In this document: one piece after another, positions 1 through 8,130 of the stretch
How the letters are laid out: every line of letters starts with the position of its first letter
Numbering within the stretch: the stretch's first letter is position 1
From: an uncultured Porphyromonas sp.
GTDB lineage: Bacteria; Bacteroidota; Bacteroidia; Bacteroidales; Porphyromonadaceae
Length of the DNA: 18,253 nt
Direction of reading: 5' to 3'
NCBI GenBank assembly: GCA_902465775.1
Contig: CABQOJ010000008.1
Location: 1-18,253, forward strand
Notes under the pieces: generated by a model
What the model saw: only the letters and a program-made list of their open reading frames with translations
The model's database searches: none
What the model was told of the DNA's origin: nothing
Program-made: the position numbers and the translations under genes

Positions 1-1350
1 CGATGAGATCGATCGGATCACCATCATTGACCCTGTCTCGGCGGAGAGCCAGGGAACGCTGGACAATCTACGCATCTACCCCGCCAACCTCTTTGTGACG
101 ACCGAGGAGCAGACGCAACGTGCTATCGTGGAGATCAAAAAGGATCTGGGCGACCGCACGGCCGAGCTGGAGCGCGAGGGACATCTCTTTGAGGCGAAGC
201 GACTCTACGAGCGGGTCTCCTATGACTTGGAAATGATCAAGGCGGTGGGCTACTGCTCGACGGCCGCAAGCCTGGCGAGCGACCATTCTGCTTGATGGAC
301 TACTTCCCCGATGACTACCTCCTAGTCATCGATGAGAGCCACGTGTCGATACCGCAGATACGAGCGATGTATGGCGGAGACAAGGCGCGCAAGACCACTT
401 TGGTCGAGTATGGCTTTCGTCTGCCAGCGGCTTTGGACAATAGACCGTTGGAGTTTAGCGAGTTTGTCAATCTGACGAACCAAGTGATCTACGTCAGCGC
501 CACGCCGGCCGACTACGAGCTCAACATGAGCGAGGGCGTGGTGGTCGAGCAGGTGATACGTCCTACGGGACTACTGGACCCGCCCATCGAGATACGCCCC
601 ACAGAGCATCAGGTGGACGATCTGATGGAGGAGATCGTCATACGCACGGAGCGCAACGAGCGGACGCTCGTCACGACCCTGACGAAGCGTATGGCGGAGG
701 AGCTGAGCGACTACCTCATACGAGCGGGCATCAAGTGCGCTTACATACACAGCGATGTGGACACGCTGGAGCGTATTCAGATTATGGACAGTCTGCGTGA
801 AGGCGCTTACGATGTCTTGGTCGGAGTCAACCTCTTACGTGAGGGTCTGGACTTTCCCGAGGTCTCGCTCGTCGCTATACTGGATGCGGACAAGGAGGGC
901 TTCCTTCGCTCGCACCGTTCGCTCACCCAGACGGCGGGGCGTGCCGCCCGCAATGTGCACGGGCTGGTCATCTTCTACGCGGACAGCATCACCGACAGCA
1001 TGCAGGCGACCATCGACGAGACCAACCGCCGCCGTGCTAAGCAGATTGCCTACAACGAGGAGCATCACATCACCCCGACACAGGTGGTGAGCAAGCGAAC
1101 GAATGCGCTCTCGCAGGAGGGTTATGTAACAACAAAATCCTCGGCACAAGCCGAAGCTTATGTCGAGGAAGAGATAGCTGTCGCCTCGCCTGTCGCTGAG
1201 TATCTCACGCAGGACAAGCTCCCAGAGCTGATCGAGCAGGTGCGCAAGCAAATGTATGCCGCCGCCAAAGAGCTCAACTTCGTCGAGGCAGCGCAACTGC
1301 GTGACGAGATGTACGCACTGCAGAGTCGCCTAGAGGGTCAAAAGAAGTAA
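1..1350 (+). pseudogene. uvrB: UvrABC excinuclease subunit B, 5'-truncated by window and frameshifted
   Basis: UvrB is the DNA-damage-verification helicase-like subunit of nucleotide excision repair. Reading from base 2, frame 2 encodes a UvrB middle segment (DNLRIYPANLFVT, then [13 protein letters not shown]) and hits a stop at 293-295. Homology resumes in frame 1 from about base 259 ([20 protein letters not shown]) and runs to the TAA at 1348-1350. This second part contains VIDESH (Walker B), [34 protein letters not shown] (motif VI) and a C-terminal UVR domain ([20 protein letters not shown]). Intact UvrB proteins have about nine residues (usually GIENYSRYF or similar) between GYCS and DGR. 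Those are missing here, and the frame change fits a 28-base loss at about 257-259. As sequenced the gene cannot make full-length UvrB; internal initiation at 292 or 295 would lack the N-terminal ATPase motifs. It could be a real mutation or an assembly error. The 5' end is outside the window. Confidence 0.88.
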
Positions 1351-1354
1351 CCCG

Positions 1355-1729
1355 TTACTTGTCGTCCTCACGGCTAGCTGCGAGCGTGACGCTGGCAGCT
1401 TCGATGATACCGGCGATAGGCGGGATCGCTTTCTGGATGGTTATCTCGCAACTGTTCACCAGCTTGTACTTAGTTAGTATCTCCGTAAGTATCTGCCCAG
1501 CGACATACTCAAGGAGATTGTCCCGAGAGTGGCCTATCTTGTCCGCGACCACGTCGTAGAGATCCGCGTAGCTCACGGCATCAGCCACATCGTCGCTCTG
1601 GACCGCTTGGGTCGCATCGTAAGTAGCCGTAAGGTTGACGATGTATCTATTGCCCAGCACCTGCTCCTCGGGGAGCGCTCCTATATAGGAGTAGAAGTGC
1701 GCATTGACTATCCGGATGGTTGCTTTCAT
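1355..1729 (-). CDS. folB: Dihydroneopterin aldolase
   Basis: A 124-residue protein of normal FolB length. FolB converts 7,8-dihydroneopterin to 6-hydroxymethyl-dihydropterin plus glycolaldehyde in cytoplasmic folate synthesis. The expected active-site residues are present: E22 in the EEQVLGNRY stretch, Y54 in AVSYADLY, E74 in NLLEYV, and the catalytic lysine K100 in CEITIQK followed by PPIAG. It is the last gene of the sdaA - CDF - folB run, starting 33 bases after the transporter stop, so it is probably co-transcribed, although no functional link between the three is obvious. Its stop lies only 4 bases from the convergent uvrB stop, and both stop codons sit in the arms of a 7-base inverted repeat (1345-1360). 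The ATG at 1727-1729 fits the family's N-terminus. Confident call. Confidence 0.93.
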   Translation of the reverse strand: MKATIRIVNAHFYSYIGALPEEQVLGNRYIVNLTATYDATQAVQSDDVADAVSYADLYDVVADKIGHSRDNLLEYVAGQILTEILTKYKLVNSCEITIQKAIPPIAGIIEAASVTLAASREDDK

Positions 1730-1762
1730 GGGAAGGTTGTTTGACTTAGTTCTAGCCTTTGG

Positions 1763-2692
1763 CTATTCGTGATCTGTATTCATAATCGCCATCGGCTCCA
1801 CATGCACTACCACATGAGTGTGCTCGCCGTAGTGCTCCTTGAGCTTGTTCTCTATGTGGGTAGCCCGCTCGTGAGCGAGTATGACAGGCGTCTCGTCAGG
1901 CAGGTAAATGTCCACCTCGATGGCAACGGCAGAGCCTAAGCTACGGGTATTGAGATTGTGCGGATGATGCCCTGGGTACTCGGCCTCGATGATATCTAGG
2001 ATCGTCTGCTGCTCCTCCTCAGAGAGACTATGCTCGGTGAGCTCCCGCCAAGGAGTCGAGATGAGCTGGGCACCCGCCCAGACGATAAAGAGACTGACAC
2101 CAGCACAAGCCACTTGGTCGAGGATAGCCCACTTGTTGCCCAGCAAGGCTGACCCCAGGACGCCCACGAGGACAGCGATAGAGGAGTAAGCGTCCGTGCG
2201 ATGGTGCCACGCATTCGCCAGCACCGTATTACTATGCACCCGCTCAGCGACCCCTTTGGTATAGCGAAAGAGCCACTCCTTCGACAGGATCGATATAAAA
2301 GCGATGATAGCCGCCCAGAGTGAAGGCTTCTTCGGAACAAGCCCAGAGGCAAAGAAGAGATAGATCGCCTCCCCACTCTTGAGCAACATAGAGATGCCGA
2401 TGCCCATCAGCACGGTCGCTATGATGAGCGTAGCTATCGACTCGTACTTACCATATCCATAGCGATACTTAGTATCTCTCGGCTTGCCCGCAATGCCCAC
2501 AAAGAGCGTCACGATAACATCCGTACAGAAGTCTGAGAGCGAATGTACAGCATCAGCGATCAAAGCAACACTATGCCCGACGAAGCCCACGACGAGCTTG
2601 AGGAGCGTGAGCGTTACGTTGATCAAGGCGCCCACCAGTGTCACCCGATAGATGGTACGGGTGCGCTGATCCGTATGTCGCTGTTGATTCAT
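1763..2692 (-). CDS. Cation diffusion facilitator family metal exporter
   Basis: A 309-residue inner-membrane transporter of the CDF family (proton-coupled efflux of divalent metals), with about six hydrophobic segments followed by a cytoplasmic C-terminal domain from about residue 215. The transport-site residues are visible: H50/D54 in VHSLSD (TM2) and H163/D167 in HHRTD (TM5). This HD-HD pattern is usual in zinc-preferring CDFs, whereas YiiP-type proteins have DD-HD; the metal is therefore inferred, not shown. An open frame extends further upstream into sdaA, but its added N-terminus is an Arg/Ser-rich shadow of the sdaA frame. The ATG at 2692 gives a normal start just before TM1 and lies 13 bases past the sdaA stop, indicating one transcript. 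A histidine-containing tail (HTHVVVHVEP) ends the cytoplasmic domain. Confidence 0.9.
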   Translation of the reverse strand: MNQQRHTDQRTRTIYRVTLVGALINVTLTLLKLVVGFVGHSVALIADAVHSLSDFCTDVIVTLFVGIAGKPRDTKYRYGYGKYESIATLIIATVLMGIGISMLLKSGEAIYLFFASGLVPKKPSLWAAIIAFISILSKEWLFRYTKGVAERVHSNTVLANAWHHRTDAYSSIAVLVGVLGSALLGNKWAILDQVACAGVSLFIVWAGAQLISTPWRELTEHSLSEEEQQTILDIIEAEYPGHHPHNLNTRSLGSAVAIEVDIYLPDETPVILAHERATHIENKLKEHYGEHTHVVVHVEPMAIMNTDHE

Positions 2693-2705
2693 CAGGCGAA
2701 CTGGC

Positions 2706-3944
2706 TTAGTCCTCGATGAGGATCTTGCCACCGTACTTCTCGTGGAGGATAGCGAGTCCACCCTCGGCCGTCTCTTTGTAGAGGCTCGGCAGGTCCTTAC
2801 CCGTCTGGTGCATCGCTGCGACCACCTGATCAAAGCTCACACGGTGACGACCATCGGTAAAGTTGGCATAGGTATTCGCATCCAGCGCACGACTAGCCGC
2901 AAAGGCATTGCGCTCGATACAGGGGATCTGCACCAGTCCGCAGACAGGATCACAAGTCAGTCCCAAGTGATGCTCCAAGCCCATCTCGGCCGCATACTCG
3001 ATCTGATGGAGCGTCCCGCCGAAGAGCTGACTAGCCGCCGCAGCAGCCATAGCGCAGGCGACACCCACCTCGCCCTGACAGCCCACCTCAGCGCCACTGA
3101 TAGAGGCGTTCGTACGCACCACATTGGCAAAGAGTCCTGCCGTCGCCAAGGCACGCAGGATACGCTCATCACGGAAGCCACGCGTCTCCTGTAAGTAAAG
3201 GAGTACCGCTGGCATCACACCACACGAACCACAAGTAGGCGCCGTGACAACCCGTCCGCCGGCAGCGTTTTGCTCGCTCACCGCCAAGGCGTAGGAGTAG
3301 ACCATACCACGAGTTCGGACACTATCCTTGTAGCTCAGAGATTTGACCAGCGTGTCGGCCGCTTTGCGACGCAGGCGCAGACCGCCCGGCAAGACACCTT
3401 CGGCGGCCAAGCCTTCCTGCACACTCTGCTTCATCACCTCCCAAACCTTAGCAAGGTAGTCCCATATGTCGGGACCCTCGCAGCGCTCGACGTACTCCCA
3501 GTAAGAGAGGCCTCGCTGGTCTAGGAACTCCATGATATCAGCCATCGTCGAGAGTTCGTAGACCGGCGTGGTGACCTGCTCGTTAAAGTTCTCGTTGGCG
3601 AGCGTACCACCACCGATGCTGTAGACTTTGAACTCCTTGAGCTCCTTGCCCTCCTTGTCAAAGGCTACAAATCTCATCCCGTTCGGGTGAAAGGTGAGCT
3701 CCACACGAGGCTCCCAGAGGATCGTCGTTGGGTGGACAGGGTTGAGTACGGAGAGTATCGCTTGGTCAGTCATGTGCCCCTTGCCGGTGGCAGCGAGGCT
3801 CCCGTAGAGGGTCACCTCGATACGCTCCACGGGTAGCTCCTTGATCTGCGTCAGAAACATCTCCGAGGCTCGCATAGGAGCTATAGTGTGACTACTGCTC
3901 GGTCCGTGACCGATCTTGTAGATTTGCTTGATAGAGTCCATCAT
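2706..3944 (-). CDS. sdaA: L-serine ammonia-lyase (iron-sulfur, single chain)
   Basis: Cytoplasmic 4Fe-4S enzyme deaminating L-serine to pyruvate and ammonia; 412 residues, normal for the fused single-chain type. The N-terminal domain begins with [13 protein letters not shown], the family signature. The catalytic domain contains PTCGSCG (C238, C241), CQGEVG (C289) and [12 protein letters not shown] (C331, C335, C342), cysteine-rich motifs shared by family members, some of which bind the cluster. Two adjacent ATGs (3944 and 3941) make the exact start ambiguous by one residue. It is first in an operon with the CDF transporter and folB. A TACCTTTG -7 element lies about 30 bases upstream of the start, immediately beyond the rfbA terminator. 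In an amino-acid fermenter this enzyme would feed pyruvate into energy metabolism, complementing aspA elsewhere in the window. Confidence 0.95.
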   Translation of the reverse strand: MMDSIKQIYKIGHGPSSSHTIAPMRASEMFLTQIKELPVERIEVTLYGSLAATGKGHMTDQAILSVLNPVHPTTILWEPRVELTFHPNGMRFVAFDKEGKELKEFKVYSIGGGTLANENFNEQVTTPVYELSTMADIMEFLDQRGLSYWEYVERCEGPDIWDYLAKVWEVMKQSVQEGLAAEGVLPGGLRLRRKAADTLVKSLSYKDSVRTRGMVYSYALAVSEQNAAGGRVVTAPTCGSCGVMPAVLLYLQETRGFRDERILRALATAGLFANVVRTNASISGAEVGCQGEVGVACAMAAAAASQLFGGTLHQIEYAAEMGLEHHLGLTCDPVCGLVQIPCIERNAFAASRALDANTYANFTDGRHRVSFDQVVAAMHQTGKDLPSLYKETAEGGLAILHEKYGGKILIED

Positions 3945-3975
3945 AGTTGTTAGGCGTGTAGTCTAGTTGACGGAT

Positions 3976-3983
3976 CAAAGGTA
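3976..3983 (-). promoter_or_regulatory. Bacteroidota -7 promoter element for sdaA operon
   Basis: The minus strand reads TACCTTTG, matching the TAnnTTTG consensus, 31 bases before the sdaA ATG. No clear TTTG sits 19-20 bases upstream, because that position falls inside the rfbA terminator stem. Confidence 0.65.
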
Positions 3984-3985
3984 CG

Positions 3986-4010
3986 AAAAAAGGGGGGCAT
4001 CAGTCCCCCT
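3986..4010 (-). terminator. Rho-independent terminator of the rfbA transcript
   Basis: On the minus strand a GGGGG/CCCCC stem with a 7-base loop is followed directly by a run of six T. It lies about 65 bases after the rfbA stop and abuts the sdaA promoter. Confidence 0.85.
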
Positions 4011-4075
4011 TAGTCGGTTTGACCTATTTACTCCTCGGTACAGGCAGAGGTTTAAGACAAGCTCTTTTGCTATCG

Positions 4076-4948
4076 CTACGCCTTAATGCTGGCGAGGTAC
4101 TGGCCGTAGGTGCTGCCTCGCTGCTGATCGGCAGCGGCTTGCAACTGAGCGAGTGTGATCCAGCCCTGATGAAAGGCGATCTCCTCCAGACAGGCGATCA
4201 CCAGTCCCTGACGCTTCTGTATGACGCTGACATAGTTGGTCGCCTCCATGAGCGCCTCATGAGTGCCCGTATCAAGCCATGCGAAGCCACGTCCGAGGGA
4301 TATGACGGAGAGCTGCTGTTGTTGCAGATAGTAGTCGTTGACCGCTGTGATCTCTAGCTCCCCACGCTTCGATGGGGTGATGCTTTGCGCCACTTGGACC
4401 ACATCATTTGGATAGAAATAAAGGCCCACAACCGCTAGATTGCTTTTGGGATGCTGAGGCTTCTCCTCTATGTCTGTAGGCTTGCCACTGGCATCTAGAG
4501 CGACAACACCATAGCGTGTCGGATCAGAGACAGGATAGCCGAAGATCGTGGCGAGGCGATGCTGGGTGACGTTGTCCCGAGCAGCGGCTAGTTGTGTGGC
4601 AAAGCTGGATCCGTGAAAGAGATTGTCGCCCAGGACCATACAAACATCGTCCGTGCCGATGAACTCCCGGCCTATGATGAAAGCTTGCGCCAAGCCCTCG
4701 GGACGAGGCTGCTCGGCATACGTTAGCTCGATACCGTAAGTGGAGCCATCGCCTAGGAGGCGCTCGAAGCTCGGCAGATCTTGCGGGGTGCTGATGATCA
4801 GTATCTCGCGAATGCCCGCTAGCATGAGCGTAGAGAGCGGATAGTAGATCATCGGCTTGTCGTAGACAGGGAGTAGTTGCTTGCTGACCGACTTGGTCAG
4901 TGGGTAGAGTCTGCTACCCGTACCGCCTGCTAGTATGATACCCTTCAT
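4076..4948 (-). CDS. rfbA: Glucose-1-phosphate thymidylyltransferase
   Basis: A 290-residue enzyme, full family length, making dTDP-glucose from dTTP and glucose-1-phosphate, the first step of dTDP-L-rhamnose and related surface-sugar synthesis. It opens with the nucleotidyltransferase signature [17 protein letters not shown], followed by [17 protein letters not shown] (substrate-binding lysine region), EGLAQAF and VLGDNLFHG (metal/substrate aspartate), then [10 protein letters not shown] toward the C-terminus. The partner genes rfbB, rfbC and rfbD are not in this window, so the pathway must be completed elsewhere. It starts 11 bases after the stop of the upstream lipoprotein gene and appears to be translated from the same message. 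Cytoplasmic. Confidence 0.95.
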   Translation of the reverse strand: MKGIILAGGTGSRLYPLTKSVSKQLLPVYDKPMIYYPLSTLMLAGIREILIISTPQDLPSFERLLGDGSTYGIELTYAEQPRPEGLAQAFIIGREFIGTDDVCMVLGDNLFHGSSFATQLAAARDNVTQHRLATIFGYPVSDPTRYGVVALDASGKPTDIEEKPQHPKSNLAVVGLYFYPNDVVQVAQSITPSKRGELEITAVNDYYLQQQQLSVISLGRGFAWLDTGTHEALMEATNYVSVIQKRQGLVIACLEEIAFHQGWITLAQLQAAADQQRGSTYGQYLASIKA

Positions 4949-4959
4949 AGAGTCATAGA

Positions 4960-5958
4960 TTAAAGTGTAGAAACGTAGTGCCTGACCTCAGCAAGCGAAG
5001 CCTCCCGCTGTAGCACGACCCCATCGGACGAGATGACATATAGGACAGGCGTGGTAGCTAGGTCATAGAGCGACTCCTCGAGGAGACGCAGATCCCCATT
5101 GAAGGCGGGCGTGCCAAAGGGTGGCAGATCTGAGAGCCCTTGCTCCCACTCGCTGCGCTCGTAGACGAGCGAGACGTAGAGTATATCTACCTTGCCAGCT
5201 TGATAAGCACGCTGTAGTATCTGGTCATGAGTCACCTCCTCTAGTAGATGCGTACAGCGATCACATCCCGGGGTGTAGAAGATGACCACCTTGGGCTTGC
5301 TACGTAGTGCGTAGAGCGTTGTGTCGGCAAAAGTGTACCCCTCAGCAGCTGGCTGTGCTAGGGTTATGGCAAAGTCCGAGGCAGGCGTGCCGACTCGGTT
5401 TTGCGACACGATAGAGAGCATGTCCTTGTAGACCACTTGATCCACATACTCTACCTGTGGTGCCGTGGTGGCCCACTGCAGGGCTTGGATATAGAGGTTG
5501 TGATTCTTCAGAGGCGATCTGCTCTCATAAAGGTACTTAGTGTAGAGCCGTAGCGCCTCACTCAGCGCTTTGCCACGCATCAGCTTCAGTGGACGGAGTA
5601 GATCCTCCTGCGTGACACTTCCTGCGGGCATGTTGCTATATACATATAGGTAGTCCACGAGTCCCTGCTCCATGGCTGCGGAGTCAACGACCTGCTCCAT
5701 GGCGGCCTCTGGCCAGCGATCGAAGAAGTGCTCCAGAGCATAGTGCGCCCGCTGTAATGGCTCCCGCACATTCTCGGGTATCTCTACCAGCGGATAGGGC
5801 TGCGCTGTCCCCTCAGCGAGACGCGTCGTGTCCACGACTTCGAAGGAAGCCTCCAGCGGCACAGGGGTCTGAGCATGTTGCTTGCCAGTAGCGCTACATG
5901 AGAAGAGCGCTAGGGTGAGCAGTAGGGTCGTAGAGATCAGTTGTAGGAAGTGAGGCAT
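4960..5958 (-). CDS. Thioredoxin-fold lipoprotein, DUF5106-like
   Basis: A 332-residue predicted lipoprotein. The start at 5958 gives a signal peptide ([21 protein letters not shown]) with the lipidated cysteine at residue 21; an open frame reaching 6030 would add an unlikely leader crossing the upstream terminator. An AGAAAGAGCT stretch precedes the ATG. The middle part ([32 protein letters not shown] region) resembles the DUF5106 domain of Bacteroidota proteins, from memory of that family. The C-terminal third looks like a thioredoxin fold: [15 protein letters not shown] with a CxxC motif at about residues 232-235, then a cis-proline-like TTPVLYVI segment. It may act as a periplasmic or surface-exposed thiol oxidoreductase. 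rfbA follows 11 bases later; the functional connection is unknown. Confidence 0.8.
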   Translation of the reverse strand: MPHFLQLISTTLLLTLALFSCSATGKQHAQTPVPLEASFEVVDTTRLAEGTAQPYPLVEIPENVREPLQRAHYALEHFFDRWPEAAMEQVVDSAAMEQGLVDYLYVYSNMPAGSVTQEDLLRPLKLMRGKALSEALRLYTKYLYESRSPLKNHNLYIQALQWATTAPQVEYVDQVVYKDMLSIVSQNRVGTPASDFAITLAQPAAEGYTFADTTLYALRSKPKVVIFYTPGCDRCTHLLEEVTHDQILQRAYQAGKVDILYVSLVYERSEWEQGLSDLPPFGTPAFNGDLRLLEESLYDLATTPVLYVISSDGVVLQREASLAEVRHYVSTL

Positions 5959-5990
5959 ATAGCTCTTTCTATGAATGGTAGTAAGTGGGT

Positions 5991-6043
5991 AAAAAAAGAG
6001 ACGCATCACGCCCTGAGAGAAAAAGGTCAAGTGCGTGATGCGT
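5991..6043 (-). terminator. Terminator downstream of the OmpA-like gene
   Basis: Arms ACGCATCACG (6001-6010) and CGTGATGCGT (6034-6043) are perfect complements around a 23-base loop. On the minus strand they are followed by CTC and seven T (5991-5997), just past the OmpA-like stop codon. Confidence 0.75.
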
Positions 6044-6057
6044 TTGGGGCGGAGAGA

Positions 6058-6735
6058 CTACTTCAGCGTACCTGCCTTAGCCTCTTCGATCATCTTCTGG
6101 CTAGGTAGGATGAAGACCTCTACACGACGGTTCTTGCGCTTACCCTCAGCGGTTGCGTTCGTGTCTACAGGCTCATGGCTACCACGTCCCTCGTACTTCA
6201 TACGTGTAGAGGAGACACCCTGACCCTCGAGGAAGTCGCGTACGCTCTTAGCGCGATCACGTGAGAGCGGATCATTGATACGATCATTGCCCGAGCTATC
6301 GGTGTGACCGATGATCTCTAGGACGGTGTCATGGTTCTTGTTTAGGTTGTCCGCAAACTTACGCAGATCGTTGCGTGAAGAGGAGCTTAGCGTGCTCGAG
6401 CTGGTGTTGAAGAGTAGACCGCTGTCGAAGACCACCTTGATAGCCTGACCCTCGTTAACAGACTCGACCTGCGTACCCTCGGGTAGCTGCTGCTCGAGCT
6501 CCTTCTTTTGCTTGTCCATGCGGTTGCCGATGAGGGCACCAGCAGCACCGCCTACGACGGCACCGATGGCTGCACCAGCACCTGTATTGCCTGCAACCTT
6601 GCCGATACCAGCACCGAGGCCAGCACCGACAGCTGTACCAGCGCCAGCACCAAGTAGCGTGCGATTTAGCTCACCACAACTAGATAGGGAGAGAGCCACG
6701 GCTACGATGCCCGCTGTGATAGATAGTTTGTTCAT
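6058..6735 (-). CDS. OmpA-family lipoprotein with glycine-zipper domain (YiaD-like)
   Basis: A 225-residue envelope protein. Residues 1-20 form a lipoprotein signal ending LSLSSC (C20). Residues 29-70 are a Gly/Ala-rich glycine-zipper segment (AGAGTAVGAGLGAGIGK), probably membrane-associated. Residues from about 95 to 210 form an OmpA C-terminal peptidoglycan-binding domain, with GHTDSSGND, LSRDRAKSV and the ending KNRRVEV, which supply the aspartate and arginine that bind diaminopimelate in this family. It probably tethers the outer membrane to peptidoglycan. It lies 58 bases after the DHOD-like gene; a weak TACATTTA element (6759-6766, minus) could give it its own promoter. A terminator follows immediately. 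Confidence 0.92.
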   Translation of the reverse strand: MNKLSITAGIVAVALSLSSCGELNRTLLGAGAGTAVGAGLGAGIGKVAGNTGAGAAIGAVVGGAAGALIGNRMDKQKKELEQQLPEGTQVESVNEGQAIKVVFDSGLLFNTSSSTLSSSSRNDLRKFADNLNKNHDTVLEIIGHTDSSGNDRINDPLSRDRAKSVRDFLEGQGVSSTRMKYEGRGSHEPVDTNATAEGKRKNRRVEVFILPSQKMIEEAKAGTLK

Positions 6736-6793
6736 GATTTCTGTGATATTTGAGTTAGTAAATGTATCGTTAGTATGTGTCTAAGCTTTGACC

Positions 6794-7777
6794 TTATGCC
6801 TTACTGCTGAAGTAACGCATAAACTGCGAGCGCATGTAGAGCTCTTGGTCTGACTGCTTAGAGGCGTTGAGATTACCTCTAAACTCGTCGATAGATCTGT
6901 AGCCATGCTGAGTCATCCACTGTGTGAGCTCCTCGAGCATCTTCGTCAGATAGGGGACCCCGTGCTGATAAAGTGCGGAGACAACCTGTACAGAGCTAGC
7001 CCCGACGAGGAGACTCTTGACGATGCCGGCGTAGTCCATCACACCGCCCGAGGATGAGACAGAGAGCTGAGGGAGCTTGCCAGTGAGGAGCCCCGTATAC
7101 TTCAGCGTGTTGTACAGCTCGTGGCCCGTCGAGATGACTGGCCCCTGGACGATCTCTAGGGTTTCTATATTGATATCGGTCTGCCAGCTCTTGTTAAAGC
7201 AGGTCAAACCCTTGACACCACTCTTGACCAGCTCCTGTGCCAGGTAAAGAATATTGGTAAAGCGGTCTGAAATCTTGAAGACGACCGGTATCTGCACAGT
7301 ACGGGTGATCGAGATCGCTAGATCTACCAGCTCCTGCTCCAGATCACTGCCACGCTGTGCGGGGTCCGTCTCGATGCGCATCACGTTGAGCTCGAGCGCG
7401 TCTGCTCCGGCCTCCTGTATGCTCTGGGCAAAAGCCTCCCACTCGCCACCGCGGTAGCAGTTGATACTGGCGATGACAGGGATGTCAATAGCCTGCTTAG
7501 CCTCACGGATCAGGTCTAGGTACTTATCTATCTCATGCTGGCGCGTGTAGTGTAGCATGTAGTCCAGCCCCTCAGGATAAGAGGTGGCCATCTCGGCCTC
7601 AGCCTGCAGAGCTGTCGCCTCTATCTGCTCCTCAAAGAGTGACTTAAGTATGACTGCGCCTGCGCCAGCCTGTGCTAACGCCTTAACCTGCTGGAGTGAG
7701 GCTGTGAGACCCGAGCTGCCAGCTATGATTGGATTGCGGAGGGCGATGCCTCCGTAGTGTGATGTCAAGTCCACCAT
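6794..7777 (-). CDS. Dihydroorotate dehydrogenase-like flavoprotein
   Basis: A 327-residue (beta/alpha)8-barrel protein of the dihydroorotate dehydrogenase-like group common in Bacteroidota. Family features: LRNPIIAGSSGLT near the N-terminus, PVIASINCYRGGEW, VFKISDRF (lysine position), and SVSSSGGVMDYAGIVKSLLVGA, the C-terminal FMN-phosphate-binding segment. Authentic PyrD enzymes carry an NxSxPN motif with the catalytic Cys/Ser after the barrel strand corresponding to LELNVMR here (around residue 131). That catalytic base is absent, so it is doubtful that this is the pyrimidine-pathway enzyme; it may be another FMN oxidoreductase. A TATCTTTG promoter element lies 25 bases upstream of the ATG, back to back with the tRNA-Phe promoter. 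Confidence 0.87.
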   Translation of the reverse strand: MVDLTSHYGGIALRNPIIAGSSGLTASLQQVKALAQAGAGAVILKSLFEEQIEATALQAEAEMATSYPEGLDYMLHYTRQHEIDKYLDLIREAKQAIDIPVIASINCYRGGEWEAFAQSIQEAGADALELNVMRIETDPAQRGSDLEQELVDLAISITRTVQIPVVFKISDRFTNILYLAQELVKSGVKGLTCFNKSWQTDINIETLEIVQGPVISTGHELYNTLKYTGLLTGKLPQLSVSSSGGVMDYAGIVKSLLVGASSVQVVSALYQHGVPYLTKMLEELTQWMTQHGYRSIDEFRGNLNASKQSDQELYMRSQFMRYFSSKA

Positions 7778-7802
7778 GCTATTTGTGCTATGTTACTACT
7801 CG

Positions 7803-7810
7803 CAAAGATA
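7803..7810 (-). promoter_or_regulatory. -7 promoter element for the DHOD-like gene
   Basis: The minus strand reads TATCTTTG (TAnnTTTG consensus), 25 bases before the ATG. It is divergent from the tRNA-Phe promoter; no convincing -33 element was seen. Confidence 0.6.
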
Positions 7811-7835
7811 CAAAATAAGCTTGATTGCACCATCG

Positions 7836-7867
7836 TTTGGTCAATTCAAAAAGTTGTCGTACCTTTG
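7836..7867 (+). promoter_or_regulatory. Promoter of tRNA-Phe
   Basis: TTTG at 7836-7839 and TACCTTTG at 7860-7867 are separated by 20 bases, a good match to the Bacteroidota promoter. The tRNA begins 23 bases after the -7 element. Confidence 0.75.
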
Positions 7868-7890
7868 CATCACCAAAACGCAGAAAAGAC

Positions 7891-7963
7891 GGTGCCATAG
7901 CTCAGATGGTAGAGCAAAGGACTGAAAATCCTTGTGTCCCCGGTTCGATTCCTGGTGGCACCA
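7891..7963 (+). tRNA. tRNA-Phe (anticodon GAA)
   Basis: A 73-base cloverleaf. The acceptor arm GGTGCCA pairs with TGGCACC, followed by discriminator A. The D arm is of the GCTCAGATGGTAGAGC type. Anticodon stem AAGGA/TCCTT encloses loop CTGAAAA with GAA at 7924-7926. The T arm contains GGTTCGATTCC. The 3' CCA is not encoded. It has its own promoter and terminator, so it is a single-gene transcription unit. Confidence 0.97.
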
Positions 7964-7979
7964 CTCTGATACGATTTTG

Positions 7980-8014
7980 AGACCTCGCGATGATTCATTG
8001 CGAGGTCTTTTTTT
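7980..8014 (+). terminator. Terminator of tRNA-Phe
   Basis: AGACCTCGC pairs with GCGAGGTCT around an 11-base loop, followed by a T run to 8014. It starts 16 bases after the tRNA. Confidence 0.9.
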
Positions 8015-8130
8015 ACCCGTTTTCATCAACAGAGTTTCCACTGGATGAGACTTACTCCATAAGACAGACGAGCCGTCTAGTTGTCTCTCTGTGAAGACTT
8101 TCTGGTGAAGCTCGCCTCAACGATCACACC

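Noticed and set aside
835..1296. Long minus-strand open frame (153 codons) inside uvrB
   Set aside because: It is antisense to conserved UvrB helicase and UVR motifs, has no promoter and no recognisable motif; a shadow frame.
2693..2833. 47-codon upstream extension of the CDF transporter
   Set aside because: It overlaps the 3' end of sdaA and encodes an Arg/Ser-rich shadow sequence; the ATG at 2692 gives the normal CDF N-terminus.
5959..6030. 24-codon extension of the thioredoxin-fold lipoprotein
   Set aside because: It would run through the terminator of the OmpA-like gene and place residues before a clean lipoprotein signal peptide.
7841..8041. 66-codon minus-strand frame across tRNA-Phe
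   Set aside because: It overlaps the tRNA, its promoter and its terminator; not a gene.
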